This document shows, piece after piece, positions 8,092-16,121 of a stretch of 64,000 nt of DNA; the stretch's first letter is position 1, and each line of letters starts with the position of its first letter. The translations under genes and the position numbers were made by a program. This DNA is from Haloarcula limicola. GTDB taxonomy: Archaea; Halobacteriota; Halobacteria; Halobacteriales; Haloarculaceae. The stretch spans positions 496,001-560,000 of the forward strand of contig NZ_WRXM01000001.1 in the NCBI RefSeq assembly GCF_010119205.1. The letters are read 5' to 3'. The notes beneath the pieces are model-generated. The model was not told where the DNA came from. It did no database searches and was given only the letters and a program-made list of their open reading frames with translations.

Positions 8092-8292
8092 TCACCCCTC
8101 CAGTTCGACGAGGGCGTCCTCGTCGGCGACGATGAACGCCTCCTCCAGCAGTTGGTCCTCCTCCGCGGGGAGAAAGACGTACCGGTCGTCCGTCTCCGAC
8201 TGGATGACCGTCAGTTCCTCCAACTCGTAGCCGAGGTTCTCGTGCGGGTCCGGGTCGTCGGGGACCTCGTCCCAGTTGCCATCCGAGAACAT
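8092..8292 (-). CDS. small acidic haloarchaeal protein, 66 aa
   Basis: A 66-residue very acidic protein (MFSDGNWDEVPDDPDPHENL...) with no membrane segment and no cysteines. I do not recognise a named family. It starts 2 nt after the stop of the large beta-helix gene, so it is almost certainly the second gene of that operon. It is probably cytoplasmic, whereas its partner is exported. Confidence 0.7.
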   Translation of the reverse strand: MFSDGNWDEVPDDPDPHENLGYELEELTVIQSETDDRYVFLPAEEDQLLEEAFIVADEDALVELEG

Positions 8293-8294
8293 AT

Positions 8295-10208
8295 TCAGTC
8301 CTGGAAGCGGTTGACGTCGGCTTTCCCGTGGACGTCGATGGAGCGAACCTCGCCGCTGTAGTAGTAGGCGGCGACGCCGTTGCAGACCCGGCCGGACGAG
8401 GAGCTCCCGTCCGTCGCGCGCTTCTTCGCCTCCAGCGTCGTCCCGCCCTTCACGACGGTTCGTTCCTCGTCGACGACGAGATCACCGGAGACGGCGAAGC
8501 CGTACATCGCGCCCTCCTCGGCGTCACCGGTCCCGTCGATCTCGATGCGCTTGGGGAGCGGTTGACTCGCCTCGGACTCGCTTTCGGCGTCGCCCGACGG
8601 GCTTTCGGAGGACTCGTCGGAGTCCCTTTCGGGCGCCGAACTCGCAGACGCGGAGTCGTCCGCCGACGAGTCGACCAGCTGCCCCGTGATCGTCGTCGAA
8701 CCGTCTTCGGACTCGCCCGACGAGGAGCTGTCCTCGGTAACGACGTCGCCGACCGACGACTCGTTCGCGGAGCTATCGGACGCGGACAGGGCCGACGCGT
8801 TCGAGGACTCCGGTGTCGGAGTCGACGGTTCCGTCGAGGAGCTATCGTCCGACGAGTCGTCGTCCGCTTCCGGTTCGTCGGTCTCCGCAGCCGTCTCGTT
8901 CGACGCGCTTTCGGTGGCGGTCTCCGTTTCCGTGGTCTCGGTTTCGGTTTCCTCGGTTTCCGTGGTCTCGGTTTCAGTTTCCGTGTTCTCGGATTCCGTT
9001 TCTGTACTCTCGGTCGATTCCTCGGTGGTGTTCGTCTCGGTCGACGCGTTGGAGCTGTCCGCGCTCGTCACGTCAGTCGAACCGCTCTCGGTCGTGCCCG
9101 CGGAGCTGTCCCCGACCGGCGTCCAGATCGCGTAGTCGGTGTTCGGCGCGGTCGCCTCGCTGCCGGTGACGGCCTCGAATCCCTCCGGCAGTTCCGTGTC
9201 ACCGCTACCGGTCAGGCTGATGTTCTCGCCGGACCAGTTGCCCTGGACGTCCCACTCGGTGTCGATGGGCGCGCTGTCGGAGTCGTTCCGGATGCGGCAG
9301 TTCCGGACGACGCCGGACCCGCCCTGCCCGCGTTCGTGGAAGTCGAAACAGGGGCCGCCCGGGTCGCCCCAGACGAAGTCGCAGTCCTCGACGACGACGT
9401 CCTGCCCGGCGTCGTCGAACTTGATACCGCGCTGAGCGACGCCGCCGCCCTCCTCTGCCGGCGCGGTCTCGGTCGCCTCGAAGTAGCAGCCGCGAATGAC
9501 GCTGTCGCCGGGTGCGAAGCGCACGCCGGCCGCGTTCGTGTTCCGGAGAACGCAGTCCTCGACGACGACTTTCCCGTTCCCGCCCGTGTAGGGGTCGGAG
9601 ACGTACAGCGCGACGTTGCCGAACCCCTCGAGATAGCAGGACTGTATCCGGAGCGTGCCCGCGTGGTCCGTCCCGGCGTAGAGCCCGGTCGAGTCGGACC
9701 CGTCGACGGTCCCGTCGGGCATGTTGACGTTGACGACCTCCATCGTCGCGCCCTCGGCGGCGCCGACGCGCCAGCGGGACTGCTCCTGCCCGCGCTTGCC
9801 CTTGACCGTGATGTTCTCGACGCGGACGGTCCCGCTCGTCGCGCGGATGCCCGGTCGAACCGTCGTCTCCGGGTCGTCGGGCCGGTTGAACGTGACGCCG
9901 TCGGGCGACCCGACGAGCGCGCAGTTCCCCTTGTCGCCGCCGAGGCCGGCACCCGTATACTCGTACTCGCCGGCCGGGATCAGTACCCGGTTCCCGTCTG
10001 TGAAGTGCTCCTCGAGATAGGAGTCGATGTTGTCGCCGTTCGAGAGCCCCTCTTCGCCGAGGTCGACGGTCGTCTCGGCCGCGGTGGCACCGCCGAACGT
10101 CGAACTGCCGAGCGCCGCCGTCGCGGCGACGCCGACCGTCTTCACGAACGTCCGTCGGGTGGTATGTTGACCTTTCTCCGCTTGCGCGTCGTCGTGGCGT
10201 TCTGCCAT
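8295..10208 (-). CDS. Tat-exported beta-helix surface protein with mucin-like linker
   Basis: A 637-residue exported protein. Residues 1-45 form a twin-arginine signal (TRRTFVKTVG, then an Ala-rich stretch). Residues about 45-350 form a right-handed parallel beta-helix with repeated short strands such as VRVENITVKG and VVVEDCDFVWG, a fold typical of polysaccharide lyases and binding proteins. Residues about 365-545 are a Ser/Thr/Glu-rich linker that is probably O-glycosylated. Residues about 550-637 form a compact C-terminal domain with the segments GAMYGFAVSG and VCNGVAAYYYSGEV. No C-terminal anchor is seen. A role in binding or trimming surface polysaccharide is inferred from fold and neighbours. 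Confidence 0.85.
   Translation of the reverse strand: MAERHDDAQAEKGQHTTRRTFVKTVGVAATAALGSSTFGGATAAETTVDLGEEGLSNGDNIDSYLEEHFTDGNRVLIPAGEYEYTGAGLGGDKGNCALVGSPDGVTFNRPDDPETTVRPGIRATSGTVRVENITVKGKRGQEQSRWRVGAAEGATMEVVNVNMPDGTVDGSDSTGLYAGTDHAGTLRIQSCYLEGFGNVALYVSDPYTGGNGKVVVEDCVLRNTNAAGVRFAPGDSVIRGCYFEATETAPAEEGGGVAQRGIKFDDAGQDVVVEDCDFVWGDPGGPCFDFHERGQGGSGVVRNCRIRNDSDSAPIDTEWDVQGNWSGENISLTGSGDTELPEGFEAVTGSEATAPNTDYAIWTPVGDSSAGTTESGSTDVTSADSSNASTETNTTEESTESTETESENTETETETTETEETETETTETETATESASNETAAETDEPEADDDSSDDSSSTEPSTPTPESSNASALSASDSSANESSVGDVVTEDSSSSGESEDGSTTITGQLVDSSADDSASASSAPERDSDESSESPSGDAESESEASQPLPKRIEIDGTGDAEEGAMYGFAVSGDLVVDEERTVVKGGTTLEAKKRATDGSSSSGRVCNGVAAYYYSGEVRSIDVHGKADVNRFQD
8921..9015. 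repeat. in-frame hexamer repeats coding the Thr-Glu linker
   Basis: The plus strand alternates near-identical hexamers such as GTTTCC, GGTTTC and GGTCTC. On the coding strand they read as Thr-Glu dipeptides (TETETETTETEETETE). Imperfect but dense, the array is the kind that changes length by slippage without breaking the frame. Confidence 0.6.
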
Positions 10209-10489
10209 GGTCGGGCAGGCTTGACTTACGGGAAAAGGCGTTCTGGCCAGCTACCGCGTAAGGTTCACCTACTCCATAGCAAATACCCGTCGGACGAGTA
10301 CGGTCTGTTTACCACGCGCTCTTGGTTCCCCGAAAGCGGCGCTTAATTCAGTAGATACCGCCACACACGTATTATCACCCATGAAGGAATCATTTTCTGT
10401 TCGCTCTGACAGAGTAAGCATCAGATAGTTCGATTGAACGGTCGGTAAGGCTTCGATAACAAAGCCGAACGGCGAGAGAGACGCCCACG
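10209..10489. other. AT-richer divergent promoter region
   Basis: This 281-bp gap between the divergent beta-helix and phosphodiesterase genes is clearly AT-richer than its flanks. It holds a CTTTTCCC box about 30 nt before the beta-helix ATG, the ATAACAAAG element of the phosphodiesterase gene, and a 15-codon ATG frame at 10381-10428 (MKESFSVRSDR...) that I cannot support as a gene. Confidence 0.5.
10456..10464 (+). promoter_or_regulatory. ATAACAAAG promoter element
   Basis: GATAACAAAGCC lies with its first motif A exactly 34 nt before the ATG at 10490, in the TATA-box position of a leaderless transcript. Confidence 0.65.
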
Positions 10490-12100
10490 ATGCGGACGCT
10501 CTTACTCGGACTGGACGGCACCTGCCGGCCGGTCCTGGACTCGGTGTTCGAGGCCGGCGTCGCGCCCGCGCTCGAATCGCTCTTCGAGGAGAGCGCGACG
10601 GGACCGCTCACCTCGCAGCTGCCGCCGTGGACGCCGAGCGCGTGGCCGTCGCTGTACACCGGCGTCAATCCCGGGAAACACGGGGTCTACGGCTTTCTGA
10701 CGTTCGACGGCTACGACTACGACGTGGTGGACGCGACGGACGTGCGTGCCCACGCGCTATGGGAATTGCTCGACCGACAGGGCCGTTCGAGCGTCGTCGT
10801 CAACGTCCCCGTGACCGCCCCGGCCGCTCCCATCGACGGCGCGATACTCCCCGGGTACGTCTCCCCGGAGGACCCGCCGGGTCACCCAGATGGGATCTTC
10901 GACGACGTGCGCGAGGAAATCGGAGCTTACTCGGTCTACGGGCCGATGGATACGCCCGGCGAGGCCGACCTCGACGACGTGGCGGCTCACTCGGAGACCC
11001 GCGGCGACGCCTTCGCCTATCTCGTCGATCGGTTCGATCCCGACTTCGGCTTCCTGGAGTTCCAGCAGACCGACACCGTCTTCCACCGCCGCCCGACGGA
11101 CACCGAGGCGATCGAACGCGTCTTCGGGGCCGTCGACGACGCCGTGGCGACGGCGCTCTCGGCCGCCGACCCGGACAACGTTATCGTGGTGAGCGACCAC
11201 GGCATCGGCGAGTATAGGGGGCACGAAATCCGCGTTAACGAGTGCTTACGCGACTGGGACCTGGTCTCAGCGACGGCCGGCGGGGAGGGGATGCCATCGT
11301 GGGACGCCATCGCGCGCCGCCGCCTCCAGCGCGGCGAGAGCGGCGGGACGCCCGACCCCGGACTGCTGGAACGCGGCGTCTCGTCGCTCGCCCGGGTCGG
11401 CGTGACCAGCCAGCGGATCGAAGCGGTGCTCGAACCGCTCGGACTCGCCGAGGTCGTCGCCCGGATCGCGCCCACGGACGCCGTCCGCGCGGGGACCGAG
11501 CAGGTCGACTTCCGGAACTCCAGGGCGTACATGCGGGACCGGATCGAACTCGGCGTCCGGATCAATCTCGCGGGCCGCGAACCCGAGGGCGTCGTCGACC
11601 CGGACGAGTACGAGGCGACGCGGACCGAGCTGCTCGACAGACTGCGCGACCTCAACGATCCGGACGGCGAGCCGGTCTTTGAGACGGTCCTCCCGCGAGA
11701 GGACGTCTTCGAGGGACCCTACGTCGAAGACGCACCGGACGTGGTGGTCGTCCCCCGAGAGTTCGAGAACTTCCTCAACGGCTCGCTGCTGGGCGAGCGC
11801 TTCGGGACGCCGCGGGAGTCGTGGAACCACAAGCGCGACGGGATCGTCGCCGCGACGGGCGCGGACGTGGACGAGACGGCGTCGCTCGCCGACGCGCACC
11901 TCTTCGATATCGCGCCCACCGTACTGGGGACGCTCGGGGTTCCGCAGTCCGACCTGATGGACGGCGCGGCGCTGTCGGTCGTCGAACCGCCGCCGGTCGA
12001 GACGTATCCCGAGTACGAGGACCGCGACGCGAGCACGCGGGACGACCACGACGTGGCCGATCGACTCGCACACCTCGGCTATCTCTCCGAGGACCAATAG
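10490..12100 (+). CDS. alkaline phosphatase-superfamily phosphodiesterase/sulfatase-fold protein
   Basis: A 536-residue enzyme of the type I phosphodiesterase/nucleotide pyrophosphatase group. LLLGLDGT at about residues 5-11 gives the first metal Asp, WTPSAWPSLYTGVNPGKHG at about 47-65 carries the nucleophile Ser/Thr, and VVSDHGIGEYRGHEIRVNE at about 233-251 gives the second metal site. No signal peptide is visible. Homologues occur in many haloarchaeal exopolysaccharide clusters, where a phosphodiester or sugar-nucleotide substrate is suspected but unproven. The start is fixed by the promoter element 34 nt upstream. It is convergent with the beta-helix lipoprotein gene. Confidence 0.88.
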   Translation: MRTLLLGLDGTCRPVLDSVFEAGVAPALESLFEESATGPLTSQLPPWTPSAWPSLYTGVNPGKHGVYGFLTFDGYDYDVVDATDVRAHALWELLDRQGRSSVVVNVPVTAPAAPIDGAILPGYVSPEDPPGHPDGIFDDVREEIGAYSVYGPMDTPGEADLDDVAAHSETRGDAFAYLVDRFDPDFGFLEFQQTDTVFHRRPTDTEAIERVFGAVDDAVATALSAADPDNVIVVSDHGIGEYRGHEIRVNECLRDWDLVSATAGGEGMPSWDAIARRRLQRGESGGTPDPGLLERGVSSLARVGVTSQRIEAVLEPLGLAEVVARIAPTDAVRAGTEQVDFRNSRAYMRDRIELGVRINLAGREPEGVVDPDEYEATRTELLDRLRDLNDPDGEPVFETVLPREDVFEGPYVEDAPDVVVVPREFENFLNGSLLGERFGTPRESWNHKRDGIVAATGADVDETASLADAHLFDIAPTVLGTLGVPQSDLMDGAALSVVEPPPVETYPEYEDRDASTRDDHDVADRLAHLGYLSEDQ

Positions 12101-12115
12101 GCCGGTTCCACGCCC

Positions 12116-13540
12116 TCAGCGGCAGCCGCACGACGGACCGCCGAGCGCACCGATCCGACCGAGTGAATGGAGGCGGACGTCCCGCCGAGCGAGCGGCGCT
12201 CGCCGCGTCACGAGCGGTCGTCCGGTGACGGTGATGTTCGCTCGGCGGAGCACCCCGTCGGCGGAGGCGAGGACGTGGACGCCGTCGCGGTCGAGACCGG
12301 ACTGGCAGAGACAGAGGTCCTCGATGAGCGTCCCGTCGCGGTACGAGACTTTGACTGCCGCGCCGCGAGCGGCCGAGCCGTCGACCGTGAGTCCCCGGAG
12401 CTGGATCGGGTGACGGCGAACGTCCGCCCCGACCGCGTCCGGCTCCTTCGCCCAGACCGCCGGGACGTCGTCGGCCGCGACGGTGACGTGCGTGTCCCGG
12501 ATCGTCGCCTCGTCGAGCCACTTCGCGCAGGTGATGCCGCCGTCGCTCGCCGTCACTTTCTCCATGACGACTCGACAGTTCTCGACGAGGACGCCCGACC
12601 CCTCGCGGAGGCGGATACCGCGCATGTTCGGGACGCTCCGCCGGGCCTCGTCACAGCGGACCGTGACGCCGCGCACCGTCGCCGGGCCGCTGACGCGGAC
12701 GTTCGAGACGCCGCTGTTCCGGTAGACGCCCCCGACGACGTCGACGCGGCCGACGGCGGGCGAGGCGTATAGGCCGTTGTCGGGGAAGCCGTCGATGCGG
12801 CAGTCCGCGAACGCGACGTGACCGCGATGGTCCTCGCCGACGTAACAGCCGGTGTTCGTAAAGCGGGGGTCGCCGCCGTCGGGCATCCGGAGGCGGCGAA
12901 CGACGCCCGTACCCTCCTCGCGGGTCACGCCGAAGCGCATTCCGTCCTGGTCTAGGTCCATCTCGCCGCGGACGGTCACGTCGCTGACCGCCAGCCCGTC
13001 TTCGACGGCGGCGTATATCGGCCGCGGTCCGGTGTCCGCCCGCCGGAAATCGAACGTCAGCCCGGAGATCGCGAGGTCGCGGGCGTCGCCGTCGCCGCCC
13101 AGTCCGAACAGCGGGCCGGTGATTCCGGGGTCGGTCGTGATCGTCGCCTCCGGGCCGACGATAGCGAGGCGCTCGAACTCCTCGACGCGCCAGCTCCCGT
13201 CGAGGCGGTACTCGCCCGGCGGAAACCTGACGAGCGTGTCGTCGGGGTCGATCGATTCGAGAATCGGCAGCACGGACTCGGAGCCGCCGGTGTCCCCGCC
13301 CGCCTCGGCGACGTCGACGACGGTCCCGTACCGCTCTGCGTCGGGCGGCCACTCTTCGGTCTGTCGCTCGACGTCGAGCGGCGTCTCGCTCTCCGGCGTC
13401 GGGCCGGGGGTCCTCGGCGTCGGCGTCTGCTCGTCGGGTCCCGGCCCCGGATCGTCGCTCGGGCACCCGGCGAGCGAGCCGAGCAGCCCGGCCGCTCCCA
13501 GTCGCTCGACGAGCTCTCGCCGGGTCCAGTCCCTGCCCAT
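12116..13540 (-). CDS. Tat-exported lipoprotein with beta-helix fold
   Basis: A 474-residue lipoprotein-like protein. The N terminus has a twin arginine (TRRELVERLG) followed by the lipobox LAGC with Cys at about residue 26, then a Pro/Thr-rich tether (about 27-60) and a parallel beta-helix (about 65-460, repeats such as VRGVTVRCDEA and VLVENCRVVM). It is a smaller relative of the beta-helix protein at 8295 and flanks the same phosphodiesterase on the other side. The ATG at 13540 is chosen because it lies 32 nt after the ATAACAATT element; an ATG two codons upstream (13546) would be only 26 nt away. Confidence 0.85.
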   Translation of the reverse strand: MGRDWTRRELVERLGAAGLLGSLAGCPSDDPGPGPDEQTPTPRTPGPTPESETPLDVERQTEEWPPDAERYGTVVDVAEAGGDTGGSESVLPILESIDPDDTLVRFPPGEYRLDGSWRVEEFERLAIVGPEATITTDPGITGPLFGLGGDGDARDLAISGLTFDFRRADTGPRPIYAAVEDGLAVSDVTVRGEMDLDQDGMRFGVTREEGTGVVRRLRMPDGGDPRFTNTGCYVGEDHRGHVAFADCRIDGFPDNGLYASPAVGRVDVVGGVYRNSGVSNVRVSGPATVRGVTVRCDEARRSVPNMRGIRLREGSGVLVENCRVVMEKVTASDGGITCAKWLDEATIRDTHVTVAADDVPAVWAKEPDAVGADVRRHPIQLRGLTVDGSAARGAAVKVSYRDGTLIEDLCLCQSGLDRDGVHVLASADGVLRRANITVTGRPLVTRRAPLARRDVRLHSLGRIGALGGPSCGCR

Positions 13541-13563
13541 ACCCACGCTGACGGCGGTCGAGG

Positions 13564-13572
13564 AATTGTTAT
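13564..13572 (-). promoter_or_regulatory. ATAACAATT promoter element
   Basis: The minus strand reads CTATAACAATTCC with its first motif A 32 nt before the ATG at 13540. The spacing chooses 13540 over 13546. Confidence 0.6.
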
Positions 13573-13626
13573 AGTGCTCGTACAGGGAGTAAGGCCGCTC
13601 TGCTCGTCCGGCCCGTCGTAATCGAG

Positions 13627-14676
13627 CTAGTCCTGCCCGATCGGGGCGGAGACGGCCGCAGCGTCGTCGTCGTCATCGTCGTCGCCGTCGTAACCGCTCG
13701 CTTCCGCCTCGACTGTCGCCCGCCCGTCGAGATAGCTCTCGTGTGAGTAATCGAGCAGCATCGCACCGAGGAGGAATACGGCCGAGAGCGCCAGCGCCCC
13801 GACCGCTCGGGAGAGCGTCGAGAGCGGACCGCCGTCGCCGCGGGCCGCGCGGACGAGACCGGCCACGCCCGTCGCGCCCGCGGTCCCGTACAGCACGGCG
13901 ACCGGATGGACGCCGTCGGAGAGGTGTTTCGCCCGGAGCCGCCAGAGGAAGTTCCGGAACAGCATCCCCGACACGCGCGGGATGTACGAGCGGTAGCTGA
14001 TGTGGCTCTCCTCCTCGCCGTAGTTCGCCGGTCGCGGCACGTCGAGGACGCGCAGGCCCGCGACGTTCAGCCGGACGAGGAGGTCGTTGCAGTAGCCGTA
14101 GAACTCGTACATGTCCTCGATGCCGGCCGTCTCCAGCGCGTGCAGGGAGATGGCGGTGTAGCCGTTCTGCGGGTCGCCGATGGACCAGTAGCCGCTGGCG
14201 ATGCGGGTGAGCCAGGTCAGGATGCGGTTGCCGACGTACCGGAAGCGCGGCATCGTCCCGTAGTGCCCGTCGAGGAGGCGGTTCCCCTTCACGTAGTCGG
14301 CCTCGCCCTCGACGATGGGGCGGATGACGCCTTCGAGCAGTTCGGGCTGCATCTGCGCGTCGCCGCCCATCACCGCCGTGACGCCGATCCCGTCCTCGCG
14401 GGCGGCGAGGTAGCCGGTCTTTATCGCGCCGCCGACGCCGCGGTTCTCCTCGTGACGGATGGGGACGACGCGTCGCCGGAACCCGTTGGTCCGGCTATCG
14501 CGCTCGTTGACCCGCTCGGCGGTCTCCCGTATCTCCCGCCACGTCTCGTCGGTCGAGCCGTCCTCGACGACGTAGACGCGATCGACGTAGTCGGGGACCG
14601 TCTCGATCACCGTCCCGACCAGACCCTCCTCGTTGTACGCCGGAACGACGACGGCAACAGTTGTCTCCCGGTACAT
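13627..14676 (-). CDS. family 2 glycosyltransferase with C-terminal membrane helices
   Basis: A 349-residue GT2 enzyme. VVVPAYNEEGLV at about residues 8-19 and VEDGSTDETW form the nucleotide-sugar site, and MGGDAQMQP is the metal-binding DxD-like site. Two C-terminal hydrophobic segments (about 265-320) anchor it in the membrane, and the last 30 residues are very acidic with an Asp run. The architecture matches polyprenyl-phosphate sugar transferases of the DPM1 type, so it probably charges a lipid carrier. The start is near a 14-codon mini-ORF and 76 nt after an ATAACAATG element. Confidence 0.88.
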   Translation of the reverse strand: MYRETTVAVVVPAYNEEGLVGTVIETVPDYVDRVYVVEDGSTDETWREIRETAERVNERDSRTNGFRRRVVPIRHEENRGVGGAIKTGYLAAREDGIGVTAVMGGDAQMQPELLEGVIRPIVEGEADYVKGNRLLDGHYGTMPRFRYVGNRILTWLTRIASGYWSIGDPQNGYTAISLHALETAGIEDMYEFYGYCNDLLVRLNVAGLRVLDVPRPANYGEEESHISYRSYIPRVSGMLFRNFLWRLRAKHLSDGVHPVAVLYGTAGATGVAGLVRAARGDGGPLSTLSRAVGALALSAVFLLGAMLLDYSHESYLDGRATVEAEASGYDGDDDDDDDAAAVSAPIGQD

Positions 14677-14677
14677 C

Positions 14678-14722
14678 TCACCGGCCCCCGACGCGGCGTT
14701 GATGCTCGAAACCCATTCTCAT
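14678..14722 (-). CDS. possible leader mini-ORF, 14 codons
   Basis: An ATG at 14722 (MRMGFEHQRRVGGR) lies 30 nt after the ATAACAATG element, and its second Met (14716) lies 36 nt after it. The TGA ends one base before the glycosyltransferase ATG at 14676. This could be the leaderless first cistron that couples to the enzyme gene. Confidence 0.3.
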   Translation of the reverse strand: MRMGFEHQRRVGGR

Positions 14723-14743
14723 CAGTACTGCCGGCGAGACCCG

Positions 14744-14752
14744 CATTGTTAT
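14744..14752 (-). promoter_or_regulatory. ATAACAATG promoter element
   Basis: The minus strand reads CCATAACAATGCGG, 76 nt before the GT2 start and 30-36 nt before the ATGs of the leader mini-ORF. It is divergent from the element at 14874. Confidence 0.55.
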
Positions 14753-14873
14753 GGTCGGCTTGCGGAGACGGACGGCCGTGCGGTGACTGTTTCGGCGGCG
14801 CTCCCCCGCGTACGGCGGCCTTATGCCGGTCACTATCGGCGGTAATCACCGATTACCGGCCCACACAGCGCCT

Positions 14874-14882
14874 ATAACAATA
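14874..14882 (+). promoter_or_regulatory. ATAACAATA promoter element
   Basis: CTATAACAATACC has its first motif A 34 nt before the ATG at 14908 and 28 nt before an in-frame GTG at 14902. The constant 34-nt spacing elsewhere favours 14908. Confidence 0.65.
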
Positions 14883-14907
14883 CCCGCAGGACCGAGGTAC
14901 TGTGACG

Positions 14908-16017
14908 ATGACGCTCGAAAGCGCGGTCGTCGGCGGTGGAACTGTCTCGGACTTCCATCTGTCAGGATTGAAGAAGTGTCCAGCGACGAACCTCGTCGCC
15001 ATCTGCGACGTGGACGAGTCCAGAGCGCGGACGAAGGCCACGGAGTACGACATCAGCGCCTACGCCGACTTCGAAGGGATGCTGGCCCGTGAGGACCTCG
15101 ACTGGATCCACCTCTGTACGCCCGTCCAGACCCACCTCGACCTGGCGCGGATGGCTATCGAGGACGGGATCGCGGTCCAGATCGAGAAGCCCGTCACGAC
15201 CTCCGTCGCCGAGGCCGAGGAGCTGGAGAAACTCGCCCGGGAACACGACGTGCCGGTCTCGGTCGTCCACAACCACAACTTCGACCCGGCGGTTCGCAAA
15301 GCGTCGAAGCTCATCGACGCGGGGGCCATCGGCGACGTGCGCTCGGTCGACCTGCTCTACTCCGGCGAGACCTACCCCGACGACGTCCGCCGGGGCGCGT
15401 GGGCGTTCGACCTCCCGGGCGGCGAGTTCGAGGAGGGGCTCCCGCATCCGATATACCTGGTGCTGAAACTCGGCGGCTACCCGGTCGACGCGGCCTCGAT
15501 CCAGTCCCAGACGGAGCGGACCCGCGAGTACGAGCAGGGGTTCGACTACGACAGCGCCGGCTTCCAGTACACGAGCGAGTCGGGCGTCCTCTGTAGCGGG
15601 ACGATACTCGCGAGCGACGTCCCGCACAAGGCGGTCCGGGTCCACGGCGAGCGCGGGAGCCTGGACATCGACATCGTCTCACAGTCCGTCACCGTCCTCG
15701 ACAAGGACTACGAGGCCTCGCCGAAGGCCCGAGCGCAGACGAACATCGACCACGTCCTCGGGCGCGTGCAGGGGACCGTCGAGAACGTGGTCGCCGTCGC
15801 GCGGCGGGCCCTCGACGACGACTGGACGGCGGAGCGCGACCTCGATTCGCACTACTACCAGATCGACGCCGACGCGCGAGCCATCATCCGCGGCGAACCG
15901 ATGCCGGTCCCCGTCGAGGAGGGGACATGGACCATGCGAATCGTGGAGTCGGTGCGGGCGGCGGCCGTTCAACCGATAGACGACGGGCAGATTCGAGTCA
16001 ACACCGATTCGGCGTAA
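14908..16017 (+). CDS. Gfo/Idh/MocA-family oxidoreductase
   Basis: A 369-residue NAD(P)-dependent sugar oxidoreductase. The N-terminal Rossmann motif is AVVGGGTVSDFHL, the family mark EKPVTT is at about residue 92, and the C-terminal alpha/beta domain holds the HNHNFDP active-site region. Members interconvert UDP-sugars, for example oxidising the 3-position before transamination. The protein is soluble. It is followed 104 nt later by the PKD surface-protein gene and preceded by the divergent GT2 gene, which fits making or modifying a sugar for the surface polymer. The exact reaction is not determined. Confidence 0.87.
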   Translation: MTLESAVVGGGTVSDFHLSGLKKCPATNLVAICDVDESRARTKATEYDISAYADFEGMLAREDLDWIHLCTPVQTHLDLARMAIEDGIAVQIEKPVTTSVAEAEELEKLAREHDVPVSVVHNHNFDPAVRKASKLIDAGAIGDVRSVDLLYSGETYPDDVRRGAWAFDLPGGEFEEGLPHPIYLVLKLGGYPVDAASIQSQTERTREYEQGFDYDSAGFQYTSESGVLCSGTILASDVPHKAVRVHGERGSLDIDIVSQSVTVLDKDYEASPKARAQTNIDHVLGRVQGTVENVVAVARRALDDDWTAERDLDSHYYQIDADARAIIRGEPMPVPVEEGTWTMRIVESVRAAAVQPIDDGQIRVNTDSA

Positions 16018-16055
16018 GCGGTCGTTACCGGAGCGGGTCGCGACGACGGCGCTCC

Positions 16056-16064
16056 ATAACAAAG
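16056..16064 (+). promoter_or_regulatory. ATAACAAAG promoter element
   Basis: CCATAACAAAGCGG lies 66 nt before the ATG of the PKD protein. No ATG or GTG occurs between, so if this is the promoter the mRNA has a leader of about 30 nt, unlike the leaderless cases. Confidence 0.5.
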
Positions 16065-16121
16065 CGGGAATCTTCTGAAACCCGGGCATACCGAGGCGGG
16101 CCACCGGCCCGTAGGACCACA

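Noticed and set aside
8328-10346. A 672-codon plus-strand frame across the beta-helix gene
   Set aside because: It is antisense to a gene with Tat signal and clear fold, is rich in Arg/Val/Gly as expected for a GC-driven shadow, and has no promoter.
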